A stretch of 64,000 nucleotides of DNA, taken from the NCBI GenBank assembly GCA_000467715.1, contig AJFK01000147.1:1-64000 (forward strand). The letters are read 5' to 3'. The number at the start of each line of letters is the position of its first letter. Position 1 is the first letter of the stretch. This DNA comes from Hysterium pulicare CBS 123377 (lineage: Eukaryota > Ascomycota > Dothideomycetes > Hysteriales > Hysteriaceae). Made by a program: the position numbers and the translations under genes. This document shows positions 1 to 12,380 of the stretch, in pieces. Under the pieces are notes generated by a model. The model was not told where the DNA came from, did no database searches, and saw only the letters and a program-made list of their open reading frames with translations.

Positions 1-3000
1 ACCGCACTGCGGCCTGCCGCCTTGGAATTGGCTAGATGGAGGTACCTACTCGGAAATCAAATTGATTGGCGAAGGCTGGCTGCAGTCTGCAACACATGTC
101 ACCAAACTGCGAATCCTCGAATGACAACCGTCAATTCTCCTTCGTGATAGGATAAATGGGAGATAGTATCAGTGGATACAGCCGAGAAATCTCCCAGCTA
201 GCACCAACCTTCACGAGACTTTCCCCCCTGCCTCCCAACCGCATACTTCAACCACAGTTCCCGGAAGGATCACTATCCTTCGCATTTAGACTTTTTTGGG
301 TCTTCCCATGAGCTACAGCCAGCCCTCGTGGCAAAGACGGACTTCGATCACGCTACACCAACAGCAACTTGATCCCTTAGACGTCGCAAGCCAAAATGAA
401 CGCCACCTCCTCTGCCGTGCCTTTTAGCTCTTCAGCCTCCTGATCCTTTCTCGATCCTCCATATTGTCTCATTTCAACCCACTTAGCGTCATCAACTCCC
501 ACTCACTACACGTTTAGCTATGCAAATCATCCGTTAACTCCGTGCCAATAGGTCTAGAGGTTTGCTTCACCGCTCTTCTTGATTGCACCTCCAGACATCG
601 ATCTGGGAGTTGATTTGCCGTGGCCCGGCCGGGGAACGGTCAGGCCCGGCCGCGAACCGTCCCGCAAAAACGGGATCCCCGCAGCCCCAGCCTCTCCACG
701 CTGACCTATCTGGTCATAGGTTGTGGAACCACGAGCTGGTATTCCTCTGACCACCACGATGCAAGGCGGTAGTGAGAAGCAAGATCTGGGGTTCAGCTTT
801 CACTTGCATTCGAGTTTCACGTCAGAATCGCTCGGGGAGGCCGGGCCTTGCTGACCGTCAATATTCACTCCGACCTCTAAGTAATTGAGAAGCCCCCACG
901 CTGCGTTGTTCAGTGGATCGCTCTTTCTGAAGCTCATCAAATATTGGCACTGATGATGATTCCATGAACATCTCTTTTTTGCACATAATGATGCCATGAT
1001 ACTCAGTTCGTACGACCAACAGACTGGTTCAGTATCTGACAGACAGGTGACAATTAGCTGAGAGGAGTCAATGCTAATCTCCCAAACCGATTTAGAAATT
1101 GTTGCACCTGGGGGCCTCAACGAACCTTCCAGCCCCTGTTTCGGTTATGCGGGACGAAAAAGCGTGGCCGCAGGGTGTAGAGAGCGTCATGGAGTTTCAC
1201 GTTTTGGCACGTGGTAGATGACTGCAAAGACCGGAGGCCGACGAAAGCTGCAAGCCCCCTAAGCCTTGACCAAGCCCCCCAAATACAAGGTAGGTGGGAC
1301 AGGCATTCTAGACGCCACGCCTTATTATGACGAGGCTGCGTGATCTTGTGAGAAGGGTCTCGGGCGAGGGGCCATTTGGTGTCTGATGTTTGTCCGTGTT
1401 CCGTATTCTTCGCGCTTTGTGTTGATTCTGACACCTGTTTTGGTCATTCGTCTTCTAGGGTTCTTGATCACTCACGCTGATGATGGCGACATTATTTCTT
1501 CTCGGTCGAAACAATCTGTGGGCATCTTTGAAGGGTCGAACATCACTTACGCGTCTTGTAGAATGAGACTGACTACTTATGCCGTACTCTCGTGGAGTGA
1601 GGAGTACGCCTCTTTCAAATGTCGCCACAAGAAAAGATACTTCGACGTGTGATAGTCAACGGAGTCTGACATTCGATCTCATTTCAACCTTGAATTCCGG
1701 ACGCCGAAACGTCTGCCTTGTAAGGGTATCTCCTAAGTCTAGGTCACATCGTGTCTCACCATGTAATAGTAGTAGTGAGTGACATTGGAACTAAGACTTT
1801 CCCCCCTTGATAGAGTCCATGAAATGGGAAAGCTGCTCTACAAACTCGTCGAGCCTTCTCCTCTTGTCTGGGGATGGCTCTTCTAAAGCAAATACGTACA
1901 TCTGCGATATCGTGAGCTCGGAATAGACGCTCAATGGACGCTTGAGGTAGTATTATTTCCGGTATCTGTTGACTTTTCTGTCGCTCCTACCTCCCCCTGA
2001 GTAGCGAGAGCTGCTTGCGCCTCGTCGGTTTATTTCAAAGCATCATAGCTATTGGATTGGGCTCAACCTAACCAATACGATCCAGCAGTCCTTTCTTCAT
2101 CACTTCTTGAACTTTCTGCGTCTATTCTTGCTTTCGTGATTTAGATTTTCCCTCCAACAGTAGGAAGAGCGCCCTTTCCTGAAACCCAATTCATCAGTCT
2201 CCGTAGTCACTAGGTTCAAATTCTCTAAATTATCCTGATAATATAGCAATAGCAGTCCTCTACTTATTCCACACGGTCGTTCATATGGCTAATCCACACG
2301 AGATGTTACTCTCCCCGACTATAGACATCAACACTCAGTTCTTCTGGACTGACTCTCAGCATAGTTTCTCCGTTCCTAGGACTCTATCCGTCTGGTCGAG
2401 TACAAGTGTACATCCCGCAAAGAGGCCGAACCGCGAATTGAGACTCTTCGCCCACCACGGCTCTCACATTAAGATGCATGTCGATAACTTTGAACGCACT
2501 CCACAAACGTACCATGGCGCCAATGAGAGGCGGTGAAGAAGACATCCTGGCGTCCGCGATGCGTTCGGCTTACGGACAGTTGCACCATCGGATATATAGC
2601 AGCTAAAAATGGTCGCCTTGAACCCTCAAATCACGAGTTGATCGACCGGTAGCAAGAAGCCATGGAGATTGATTCTAGAATCTACCGTCTATCTCCTTTA
2701 CTGCCTTCCTTCCGAGAAGGCTCGTTCGACCCTCTAATGAGAATAGGTAAGGGAAAGTGTTGCTTTACTTTTAGCAGGTGCTAAGGAATGTCCAGCTTCG
2801 CGGAGATATTATCCGGTAACTGCTATCGGCTGATTAAGGGGTGAAGTATCCAGGACCTTCTACTTTGCGATGTCTATCCAGTCATTTGGAGGTAGATTGT
2901 TCTCCTGAATGAAGTCTCATTTACATTGGGGAAGAAAACCTGAGGAGAATATATCGTTATGAATGAGTGGCGGAGAGAGTGCTTGCTCGTATCATGCTTG

Positions 3001-3432
3001 CTTTTTACTTTTCTTTCTTGTTTGGGGGCGTGGTTGGCAATCGGAGACCAACTTTGTATAACAAGATACCGTGTTTTCGTTATAAGGATAGATAAAATAC
3101 TTATCCTATGTCTTCAATCTAGTAAGAGATCTCTTATACGCATCAAATCTTCGCCAACTGATTCACTACCTCCAGCTGTCCTTGAGTTGTCCAGTCTTAA
3201 GAATGAAAGAAGCTTCAACAAATCCTCATTATCTACAGCGTATATACATATATATTCGGAACATCAACAAAGCGCTAACCATTACAGCACGCTCTAAAAT
3301 CAAAAACCAAAATGCATCAAAAACCCACAAAACGCCCTTTCCATGCTTCGCACGTCCTCTATGTATATACCACCCTCACCCACCTCTACATAACTCATAA
3401 ACCCACACCACCCCCTCTACTCCCCTTCCCCC
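1..3432. other. Gene-poor region
   Basis: I find no gene here. Reading frames are all under about 115 codons, lie on both strands, have mixed codon use and resemble no family I know. The stretch near 600-680 is GC-rich (repeated ggcccggcc) and may be a CpG-like promoter or leader of a gene off the left edge. The last part (about 3000-3430) is the downstream side of the exgD-like gene. Confidence 0.5.
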
Positions 3433-5891
3433 CTAATAATTCTCCGCCAACCCAAGCTGCCCATAATCCGCCAACGTATCATTACAATTGAACTTGCGAT
3501 TATACGTCTTATCCGGCAGAATCCCCGCCGCCATGCCCAACTTCCAACTCCACTGCGTCGCCTTCTCCGTCTCCCACGTCCAATAAAACCACCCCCACCC
3601 CATCTCAAAACTCTCCATCTGCGCTTCCGCAAACTGCAGCAGCCATTGCTTGTAGGCCGCCGAGTACTTGGACGGGTCCGCGTTCGCGTCGTTGCATTCG
3701 CAGGCTGGAGAGTTCTTGGTTGGACAGGTTGGGCTGAGGACCGAGGTTGACGCGTTGCCTGTGTTCATGGTTCCCTCCCATCGCGAACCGACGCCTACGT
3801 TGTTGATGTATTGGGTGCAGTCTGTGTCTGCCTGGGACCATTCGCCGCACATAGTGGGGCCGAAGCCGGTGGTTTTGTCTTGCGAGCGGAGTGTTTGCGC
3901 AGTCCAGCCTTTGCAGGCGAAGTTGAGTTTGTCGGTGTGTTTGAGGGCGATTTGATCGGTGTTGAAGATTACGTATTGATGCACGTCCAGGAGGAGGTTA
4001 TCGTCGTTTTGCAGTTTGCCTTGCCAGTTGTCCAGGCCCATGAAGCCGTCGCCGAAGACGATGACGGCGGTGATGTTGTTTTTGCGGACGATGTCGATGG
4101 CGGATTGGGTCCAGTTTAGGACGGATTGGGTGTTTAGAGCTACCATGCGCGGTTCGTTCACCAGACCGTACATAGTGACGAGGTTCTTGTAGCGTGGTTG
4201 AGAGAAGAAGGTTGAGAGCTGTTTGTGGATGTCTAGGGATCGTTGGGCGTTTAAATCGCCGTCAGTGCCGTTCAGCCATCCAATATAGCCCTGTTTCCCG
4301 CTGTGGTTCCAGCCGTTCTGACTCCCTGGCAATGCGTGAAGATCTAGATTAACGCGAAGCCCGTTCTGACGTGCGTATTCGATACCGCGGAGAAGGTAGC
4401 GCCAGGAGATTTTTGGGACGTAGGGATCACCATCGTATGTTGTTATGGCCCAGTAGGAAAAGGGGATGCGAACGTGATCGAAACCTGCGTTACGGATGTC
4501 TACGAAGGTTTGGCGGTTGACGAACGCAGAGTAGTGCTGTTCCAGAGTTGAAGTCGCTTTGGTGGCGCCAAGTTTCGTACAGAGGGTGTACTCATCTATA
4601 ACGTTGTCGTGGGTGCTGTAGGACGAGAAAAAAGACGGAGTGATGAACGGCTCGATGCTAAGCCATCCTCCGACATTCATGCCGCGGATGGGCATGGTGC
4701 CGTACTCAAAGGTGTCTTTCAGTGCGGGAACGTTCTCGTTGGCCTGGACAGAATCGTCCCAGGTTGAATTGAGACCCATAATCGGAAGGCCTCCGACGGT
4801 GGCATCTGTATAAGTAACGTTAAAGTCCGTAGTGTCATACCATGAGAAGGGGTCTAGATAGGTCCCTTTCGCAGAGGCCGGGATGGACGATTCGTCTACG
4901 CCATTCAGGTTGCTGTTTGACGGTTTCGTAGTCGTTGCGGAAGCGTTACTTTGAGGAGTACTGGAGTTGTTCTTCTTCGACACCAATATTGCTACTGGTA
5001 TTACGATGGCAAGAATCAGAATGATAACTCCAACAATGATGGCTAGAAACCTCAGTGAGCGATAACATCCATATCATAGTGTCTTTTGTCCCTACCTATA
5101 CGTTTCCACTTCTTCCTCTTCCACTCTGCATCGGAATAGCCATCACTGCTCCCGGCGCCACCTCGCTTTTCCATCATGTATTCATGCGCTCCGTCCTTTT
5201 CATTGTACCTATTGCCGCCTTCTTCCAACAGCGGCCCACTGATAACCCTCCTCTTCTTTTGTTCGGTTCGGTGTTCTCTCTCTACCTTCCGTCGCTCTCT
5301 CCTCTCGACCCGTTCGGAGGGTGTATATCTCTCCTCATATCTCCTCCTCCTCTCATCTCGCTCATCATCAGTCAACCCCTTTCTCTTTTCTGCCCTTTGC
5401 TCTTCCCTCCTTTGCTCCCTTCTGGCCCGCCTTGCTTCTTCTTCAGCAATATCACTCTCGTATGCTCTCCTCCGTTCATTCTCTACCTCCCTCTGTCTCC
5501 TCTTTTCCGCCTTCTCCTCTCTTACTCGTTCCTTCTCCAATCTCGCCTCTCTATCCTGCACTTGTTTTACGTACTCGTTGTCGTAATCATAGCCCCACCC
5601 TCCCTTCTTTGAGTTGTGCTTATCGAGTTTCGCAAGTGCATCGAGTGAGAGAGGTGCGCTCCCCCTGCTCCCACTTCCGCTAGCACTTTCAGCTATACGC
5701 TTCTTGCGAGGACTCGGGCTTTCGGATGCGTTGGTATCTCGTGGTGTTCGGGGCGCCCGAGGAAGTAATTCGCCGGTGCTATCTGTTGCTCTGTGGCCTT
5801 TTCTTCGGCGTCTCTCGCGATCGCGATCACGGTCTCGATCACGGTCTCGATGTTTGTCTCTGTCCCGCCGGTCGTGGTCGTCTCTAGCCAT
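3433..5891 (-). CDS. exgD: Glucan 1,3-beta-glucosidase D (GH5, type II membrane)
   Basis: Two exons, 5891-5096 and 5042-3433, joined across a 53-bp intron (GTAGGG...TTTCTAG), give 801 residues, close to the length I recall for fungal ExgD. Residues 1-265 form a highly charged cytosolic tail that opens with Arg-Asp repeats and runs into a Glu/Arg-rich coiled region. Residues about 265-285 are one hydrophobic helix, coded just after the intron, so the protein is a type II membrane enzyme with its catalytic part outside. The GH5 domain follows: IRGMNVGGWL near the domain start, HALPGSQNGW, the acid/base glutamate in GLVNEPRM (about residue 562) and the nucleophile glutamate in MCGEWSQ (about 665). 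It should split terminal glucose from wall beta-1,3-glucan. The start is the first ATG of exon 1. Family assignment is firm; the exact D paralogue rests on the membrane anchor and long tail. Confidence 0.9.
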
Positions 5892-6754
5892 TGCTGCGGG
5901 CTAGCAATGGATTGGAATGCAATAGACACGAATACCGGAGGCGAGGAATGTGAAATGTACAACGAAAGTATGGAAATAAAAATGTTGGTGTGAGGTCGAG
6001 GTTCTGGCTTGTGAATTTCCTGGTTTGGGTTCGTTGCGATGGCAACGGCATGTTGACGTATTGCCTTGCGTGGCTGGCCTCGGCGCCAGCACTCTCGACT
6101 ACTATTTCAAGTTCAGGAGAACTTGAACTTACCTGATGAACCAGGTCATGAAAGACTCTGTGAAAATTCACTCGCTTTTAACTCTTCATATTAGTAGGCT
6201 GGAACATCGTTCAGTTGAGTTCCAGTCGCAGACTTTTGCATCATCCTACCTCTCGCTTTTCATCTTCACTTGCAGCGGCTCCAGTCAGGGTCTCCTCTAT
6301 CTAGTAATAACTGTTTCGTAAATAACTTCATTATCAAGGATCGCAATCTTGTACCCCATAACTCTACAGTAAGAAATCTTCAATGGGGTATCTTAAAGGG
6401 TTTTTCAAGATTGTCGCGTAGAGTGAACCACCATGGCTTTATATATGGCACAAAGATCGAACAAACAGCGCCATCGCAGATAATAGCGTGACTCCCTTTC
6501 TGTGCTAAATCGAGATTACACACGACAGGCTTCTGGGAACGTTTATAGAAGGGTGACGAGATGTAAGATGCCTCACCGACCCCAAAAGAATTTGGTGAAG
6601 TATGTTTTTACAGTTTCATTCACTTCGGTGGCATTTTACTCCGTTCCGTTTCTTTCTTTTCACGGGAGCTTCCAAGGTTCGGCTTCGCCTTTGATTCTTT
6701 CTTCTTTTCCTTATTGATTCCACTCATTAATCCAACAAAGCCACATTCCAGCAA
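5892..6754. promoter_or_regulatory. Divergent intergenic region, exgD / LPxELRQ gene
   Basis: Non-coding interval between two outward-facing genes, so it should hold both promoters. CT-rich tracts lie just before the plus-strand gene (about 6640-6740), as is usual for fungal leaders. I see no defined operator. Confidence 0.4.
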
Positions 6755-7561
6755 ATGAGCGAGCCGATGCTGCTCGGCTTGCCGCCGGAGCTGCGCCAAC
6801 TTATCATATCCTACACATTCGTCCTCATTCCTGCACGTTCAAAGGGCTTTGCCATTCACTCGGAACTCTCTTTGGTATGCTGCTTGTTTCATGCCGACGT
6901 TCAGCAGGCTCGACGAGTGTGGCTTCCGTTCAAAATGACGATCAACCCTCTCACCACAGCAGCGGAATTCAGCCAACTACTCAAACATTTTCACGGACTC
7001 GCCAAAGCACGGAACGTCCAGTGGCAAGGAATCGAGAGTGTTGAAGTGGAAGCATTCTGTGACGGGCCAACAGGACTTGGCTTTCTAGGCTGTCAGCGAG
7101 CACGTCGAGATCTTTCATCCTATGGAAAGCTCTTTCGCTACATCGCCGGGCTGCTGACTCGTTGGAGGTATGGGTCTGTCTTGCGGACGAAGTTACCACG
7201 TTCCGTGAAGCGTATCGATTTCAACATTACAATGCCTGAAAGGGCCAATGGCGGATTCCAGCGTCTGAGCGAGGATAGGAACGGGATGATCTGGTCAATA
7301 ATCGCTAGGCAGATAACCGAGATTGCATGCGAATTATATTATAAGAGGATGGAGTCGAATAGAATACCAAATGGCCTAGGGACGGATGGTAAAGGCAATC
7401 TTGATCTGACTTTACGAGCAACGGGAACACTGCGTCAAGTGGACATGGACAAGCTGGTCTCTCAAGTTCGACATCCTCAACCTCGTCTGTACCCAATCTT
7501 GCAATTTCATCGGGACTATCAACATCCCAGCGTTTTATTCGAAAACTTTCTCAAGGACTAA
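6755..7561 (+). CDS. F-box-like LPxELRQ protein, intact
   Basis: One exon of 268 codons starting at an ATG after a CT-rich leader. The N-terminus reads LLGLPPELRQLIISYTF, the L-LP-E-LRQ-I pattern of short fungal F-box-like proteins, and is followed by a cysteine-containing helix (LSLVCCLFHADVQQARRVW) and a conserved VQWQGIESV segment. The rest has no named domain. It resembles the genes at 42909 and 43496 over its whole length, including the SVKRIDFNITMP block that matches STKRVTFDMTLP at 43496, so it is the only intact copy of that subgroup here. If the N-terminus is a true F-box it could bind Skp1 in an SCF ligase, but no substrate domain such as LRR or WD40 is seen. Function unknown. Confidence 0.7.
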   Translation: MSEPMLLGLPPELRQLIISYTFVLIPARSKGFAIHSELSLVCCLFHADVQQARRVWLPFKMTINPLTTAAEFSQLLKHFHGLAKARNVQWQGIESVEVEAFCDGPTGLGFLGCQRARRDLSSYGKLFRYIAGLLTRWRYGSVLRTKLPRSVKRIDFNITMPERANGGFQRLSEDRNGMIWSIIARQITEIACELYYKRMESNRIPNGLGTDGKGNLDLTLRATGTLRQVDMDKLVSQVRHPQPRLYPILQFHRDYQHPSVLFENFLKD

Positions 7562-9485
7562 ACGGGGCTACTTTGGACTTCGGCGATCCAAACTCTTTTC
7601 CCCGGTATCTGGCTAGAGGCGAATCCTGATGACGGACTGAAAATATGTTCTTTTGCGGAATTTGGGCAGTATTGACTCAGCCCTCAATTGCCCAGAGCTT
7701 CTCTCTCCATTGCATCCTACCTTGGGGAACCCGAGTCGAGGACCCCATACACGCTCTTTCTCAGAGGAGTTGAACGGGATTGTTTCAGAATTGGTTTGGT
7801 CAGAAACGTTCTATACATAATATTCTACCCAATGTCAACCATGACTTCTGTCCGTAACCCATGCTCTTTCCCGCACCAATTGCATAAACTGTGAATTATT
7901 CGTGATTTACATCAGATTTCGCTAGAATCTGAATATTGAACAAGAAGACCTCTTCTTAATACCTCATCCCTGCCCTAAATCAGGCTACTTTACTACCCGG
8001 GAGCCCTCTATCGCACCATCCCCATCCCTTGCTCTAAAAAGCGGCCCAAGTAACGTCTGCACCAACGCCATCGGTGTTCAAACCCTCCCTTCTAGTCTCA
8101 AATGCTACTAACAAAGTGGACTTTCCAACCACCCCAGCCCATCGCGAACGCAAAAGAGCCGTCTTCATCCCCATAATTTCCTCTAGCTCCAATTCCCGCG
8201 GCCTTTCTAGTCTTCGCTCTATTTCCACCATGTCCAAATTCCCTATGTACTTTCCCCGTCTCAAGGTATTTTGTTTGAGATCCTTCCAGTGCCCGCCCCA
8301 AACTTCTTCATCCTCTTTTCCGCCGATCTCATAGTCACCCCACCATAGTCATTTCCTCCCTCTCTCTCTCCCATGTTGACAGCGAGATAGTAGTCCAGTC
8401 ATGAAGCTTTCCTTACAGAAGGATGCGTGTCAAGTTTTTACCATCTCTATTCGCCGTTCAATATGTACGTTTCACTCACGGCCAAGATAGTGGTCAGAAT
8501 GATCACACGAAATAATATTTCAGACTCATGAGAGAGACTCATCTTTATTCTTAGTGGCTTCGAGCGTAATAACTACGTGGCTCCTAAAGGTTGCCAAGAG
8601 GCTCTAGTGTACGCTGGGGACCTATAATGCTTCAAGACTCGACATGCTTCCCAGAGTATATATGAAGTTGAATTTGAAAGTAGGCCCGATGATAACTAAT
8701 CCAAGGTATTTGTTTGGCAGTTACATGATAGTCCAGGATTGATGTTCTTCATGTTTCGATTCTCTAGGCAAGATTTATTCTCTTGGTCACAACATCGCTT
8801 TTAGTATGGTAGCGTTTGTGATAAGAAAATAGAAAAGAAGCGGTTGAAATATCGGTGTGCCTTTTCGCTGAATGGGGTGACGGTGGCCCATTGGTGATTG
8901 GCGCGGCTTTTCAAGAGACAAGTCAAGCCTGCATGACATCAGCGAGCATAGGACCCTGCATGACTTTTTCTTCCTTGAGACCCCGCGTAGATAGCTTTGC
9001 CAGGAGGCGATCTGAATTTTTCCTGCCAACAAGTGTGATAATGCTATTTGTCGGTGGTCTTGCCCTGTAGCTGTTCGATCAGTGAGTACATCACGTGGTG
9101 CTTGAGGGAATGATGAAATGAACAATCGTGAGTTTTTCGTTAATGATGCAACGGTTTAACATGGTATCGTGTAAGAATGCAAAATCTCCTCCCGTTTCCA
9201 GTGCCGGTGAAGGCTGGTTTATCCCAATACTCTAAACCCTGATTAATTCTCGTCCCTTAACCAAGACAATGAAAGAGCCGCCCAGGAATATGCTTTAGAT
9301 CAATTACATGGTGGAAGATACGGCGCTGGTGCTCTTGGGTGGGATACCACGGCGCTTGTGGGATGAGAGGGAGTCGCGGAGGAATGAGGCTCGTTGGAAT
9401 GCCAGAGCCATCGTAGGGGCCGCGGGACTATAAATAAAGCTGACAAGCGTAGTGATTATGTGGCGAGCGAAATGCTGGAAATGGT
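7562..9485. other. Intergenic, no gene seen
   Basis: About 1.9 kb between two genes that converge on it. The reading frames at 8034-8334 and 8787-9125 are short, overlap on opposite strands and look random. I see no repeat or RNA gene. Confidence 0.45.
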
Positions 9486-10427
9486 TCAAGAGGCCTCAGC
9501 AAGTTCAGCTTCTGTGGGAGTCGCGGTGCCCGAAGCTCTTCCTTTCCCTTTCTCGTGCTTCTTGCCGTCCTCTTCCATGTAGAGATCATGCTCGTAGATG
9601 TAATCGACGACTTTGTCGGGAATGAGGTAACGAATGCTCATGCCTCGTTTTCGGAAGAGTCGGATCTTGGTGGATGAGACATCGTTCTGGATGAGTTGCT
9701 GAATGACTCGGATGTTGTCCCTCCATTGCTGGAGACTTGCTAGAGCGTCATCTGGATTACTTAGCAACGAATTTAATGATTTTACGTATTCCAACGTACC
9801 AATGTCTGTACCGCTGCGCTCAAGGATAAAGGCGCCGTAGTGTCCGAGAATCCTATCCAAATCCTCCTTGGCCCACACTCCCGGGCTACTCATTGTTTGA
9901 ATCAAGTCAGCTCCAGCGAGCAGTGCTACTTTGATTCGTCGCTTTTCACCCGTAGCTGTCTCGATGCCCCCAAGAACTTCATTTAGTTCGTGGTCGAAGT
10001 GGTCTAGCACTTTCACGGTCGGGAGGTATTCCTTGTGCAACGGCTCCCATGGGTCTACTCCAATCCACATTGAGCTCTCTTTCACTGCGATCCTCGTCAT
10101 ATTTATTCTGTGCTGCGCTGACACTAAGCCGGCTTTCTTGTAAGCGTCGCCGACGGGGCTGAAGAAGCCGCCAACGACTTCAAAGTCGGTTTGAAATTCG
10201 CAGTAGTCGGCGGCTTGCTCGAACATTCGCAGATGTAGATTTGTAGGCGGTGAGAAGGATCCGCAGGAAACGAGGACGAGTGGGGTCTTGGATGGATCTG
10301 AGAGCGTCTTCCTCAGCCGGTCCCTCGGAAATGAGTAGTTATCTAGAGTCATGATTGTTTCTTGTGGGTTGTCGCAATTGGGGATGATGCCGTCGTCGCC
10401 GATGTCGAGAGCTGGCGTTGAGACCAT
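9486..10427 (-). CDS. NMA1: Nicotinamide-nucleotide adenylyltransferase
   Basis: Two exons, 10427-9800 and 9751-9486, give 297 residues. The 48-bp intron (GTACGT...AATCCAG) is a multiple of three without a stop, so it reads through, but removing it restores the family sequence GTDIDDALASLQQW. The enzyme joins NMN or nicotinate mononucleotide with ATP to make NAD or deamido-NAD, the last shared step of NAD synthesis and salvage. Visible motifs are the nucleotidyl-transferase GSFSPPTNLH (residues 56-65, the GxFxPxTxxH type), the substrate loop WIGVDPWE, LLAGADLI, and the ATP-binding SSTKIR near the C-terminus (235-240). A Lys/Gly-rich tail with a GTATPTEAEL end is probably disordered. The start is the first ATG in a frame that stays open. 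Confidence 0.93.
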   Translation of the reverse strand: MVSTPALDIGDDGIIPNCDNPQETIMTLDNYSFPRDRLRKTLSDPSKTPLVLVSCGSFSPPTNLHLRMFEQAADYCEFQTDFEVVGGFFSPVGDAYKKAGLVSAQHRINMTRIAVKESSMWIGVDPWEPLHKEYLPTVKVLDHFDHELNEVLGGIETATGEKRRIKVALLAGADLIQTMSSPGVWAKEDLDRILGHYGAFILERSGTDIGTLEYVKSLNSLLSNPDDALASLQQWRDNIRVIQQLIQNDVSSTKIRLFRKRGMSIRYLIPDKVVDYIYEHDLYMEEDGKKHEKGKGRASGTATPTEAELAEAS

Positions 10428-12380
10428 TGCTGCTATGTGTGGTATATTTCCTCTAGTGAAGAAGAAAGAATGAATTGTATATTAGGCAGAAGGAGACTGG
10501 AAAGCGAAAGGCTGGTGGTTTAGTATGACGCGGAAGCCTAGTGGCAAGTCGGCCGGTGGTTTTGGTGGAGGGGTCGTCGGCAGCCGCCTACTGTAGGGCT
10601 GTGAAAAAAGAGAGTCTAAATATGTTATGGTCGGGCGTAGGGAGGGCGGAGGGAGGGAAGGGCGATTATTGAGGAGGAGAAGGCGCAAACTTGGGGTGGC
10701 AGAGACATTTGTCTTAAGAGCTGCCGTCGTCTTCCCGGTCGTTTTGCTCTGCTGGTCTTTGTGGTAGCGGCGGGGGGCATCCTTCATTGCGGAGGGGCAT
10801 TCGGTTCTGGACCCTGTTAATCCCGAGCTTTAGCCCGTCAATGCTGTGCATATCTTCAGTGCATCACTTATTTTCCGACCAATCTGCAGAACATTCTTAT
10901 GGGAAACGGCTTCAACTCTGAGGCGCATCTATTTTCGAACCAATTCTGCCTGATTGTTTGTTGCTGAATGACTTTTGCATGCGTGGAGGTCTCCCTTACG
11001 ATTTCCAGCTCTCCCCACGGCCGCTTGGTAATCTTATTAGGATTACCAAAACTCTCACGCGGGATACCGAATAAGTGGGAGCGTGACTGAGTGCTCGTCA
11101 AAACAAAGTCGCTACTGAAGTAAAGTGACTAGCAACAGTAAGGCTTTAGCATCTTGGTTGACACCGGAAATCGGAGCATAACCCTGACTGACTACCTCGG
11201 GGCGTAGCAGCCTCCGAGCTTCAAATCACAGTGCTCCAGTCGGCTACACGGTTCATGATACTTTTTGGGCACCTGTACCAGATCACGACGGTTTGCAAAG
11301 TGCTTTTGACATATGTGATAAGCCTCCGTTGCAAGTTGGCCCGTGCTCCCTTTGAAAGATTTCAATGCCCTTTAACTCCAAGCTGATTCTGAACCGAGAG
11401 CAATCGATTGATATTGATACAGTCTACTTTAGCCGCTGTGATGTTGTCTGTACCTGAATCCAGTTCATACACAGAGCTAGTATTGTATCCAGTTTCGGTT
11501 CTGACATTTCATAACTGGTAAAGCGGAGACCAAAGCTACTGCTTCGATAAGTTCACATTTATTGACGAGACAACCCTGGACATAGGTACCTGTTGATGTT
11601 GGAATCTAGGATACATAACCAAGCTCCGCAATATTACAATTTTGTTATATAATATAGTCCTCCATCCTGGAATGCATTCGTGTTAGGTTCTATGCACGGA
11701 ATAGATATCCATTTGTGAATGTCTTACATTTTGTGCATCTTTATGCCTGGATTGTGGCTTGGCGTCCCGCACCTAAAATACCCACTCCACGTCAGTTGTC
11801 AACTTGGGGTCCTAGGTGGGTTGTAATTCGGGTGAATCCTATGCTGTAGCACACATGTCCAATCTACAGTGAATTCGATTTCTGAAAGCGTGCTTTTATT
11901 ATCGTCTGTGTTACGAAGGAAGGCCCCATGCAAGAAACGCTCCCCACTGTATCTTAACTAAGCGGGTCGAGCATAGACGCCATCGTCCATCTCGGTCCCC
12001 AAATCACCAAAGCTATTCATCCAACGACAGTCACCGCCCATCGGAATCACTTCCTCGCGATATTATCCTCATTTGTGCGCTCGTTCACTCTTTTCACATT
12101 TTCGCTTGCACGGCCTATGGCGATGTCATAGGGCTTTGGCATGGACCAGGAGCGTCGACCTTCATCTGGATATCTCGACGACCCAACCTCCACTTCTTCT
12201 GCTTCCAGGTACAGCCCCACCATCTCCTCTCCACTCCTCCAAGTCATACTCAAATCCTACTCTTTGCCGTGTTTCAACAACCCTCTCACCTTGCTTCATC
12301 GGCACAGAGCTGCGAGGCCCACCGACGAGGCCACACCAGTCTGGGTTGCGAGCCATCACGTACCAAGCAATTAGATTCTC
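10428..12380. promoter_or_regulatory. Divergent intergenic region, NMA1 / UFD4
   Basis: Nearly 2 kb between outward-facing genes. The first 350 bp carry purine-rich and GGAGGG-like runs suited to an NMA1 leader on the minus strand. The 200 bp before UFD4 are CT-rich. Nothing else is recognisable. Confidence 0.4.

Noticed and set aside
2959-3297. A 112-codon plus-strand frame with a hydrophobic start (MNEWRRECLLVSCLL)
   Set aside because: The signal-like start is followed by low-quality sequence, and codon use differs from the real genes around it; evidence is too weak for a gene.
5055-5612. Plus-strand frames rich in Leu/Ser/Pro opposite the exgD tail
   Set aside because: They are mirror images of the Glu/Arg codons of the charged tail on the minus strand.
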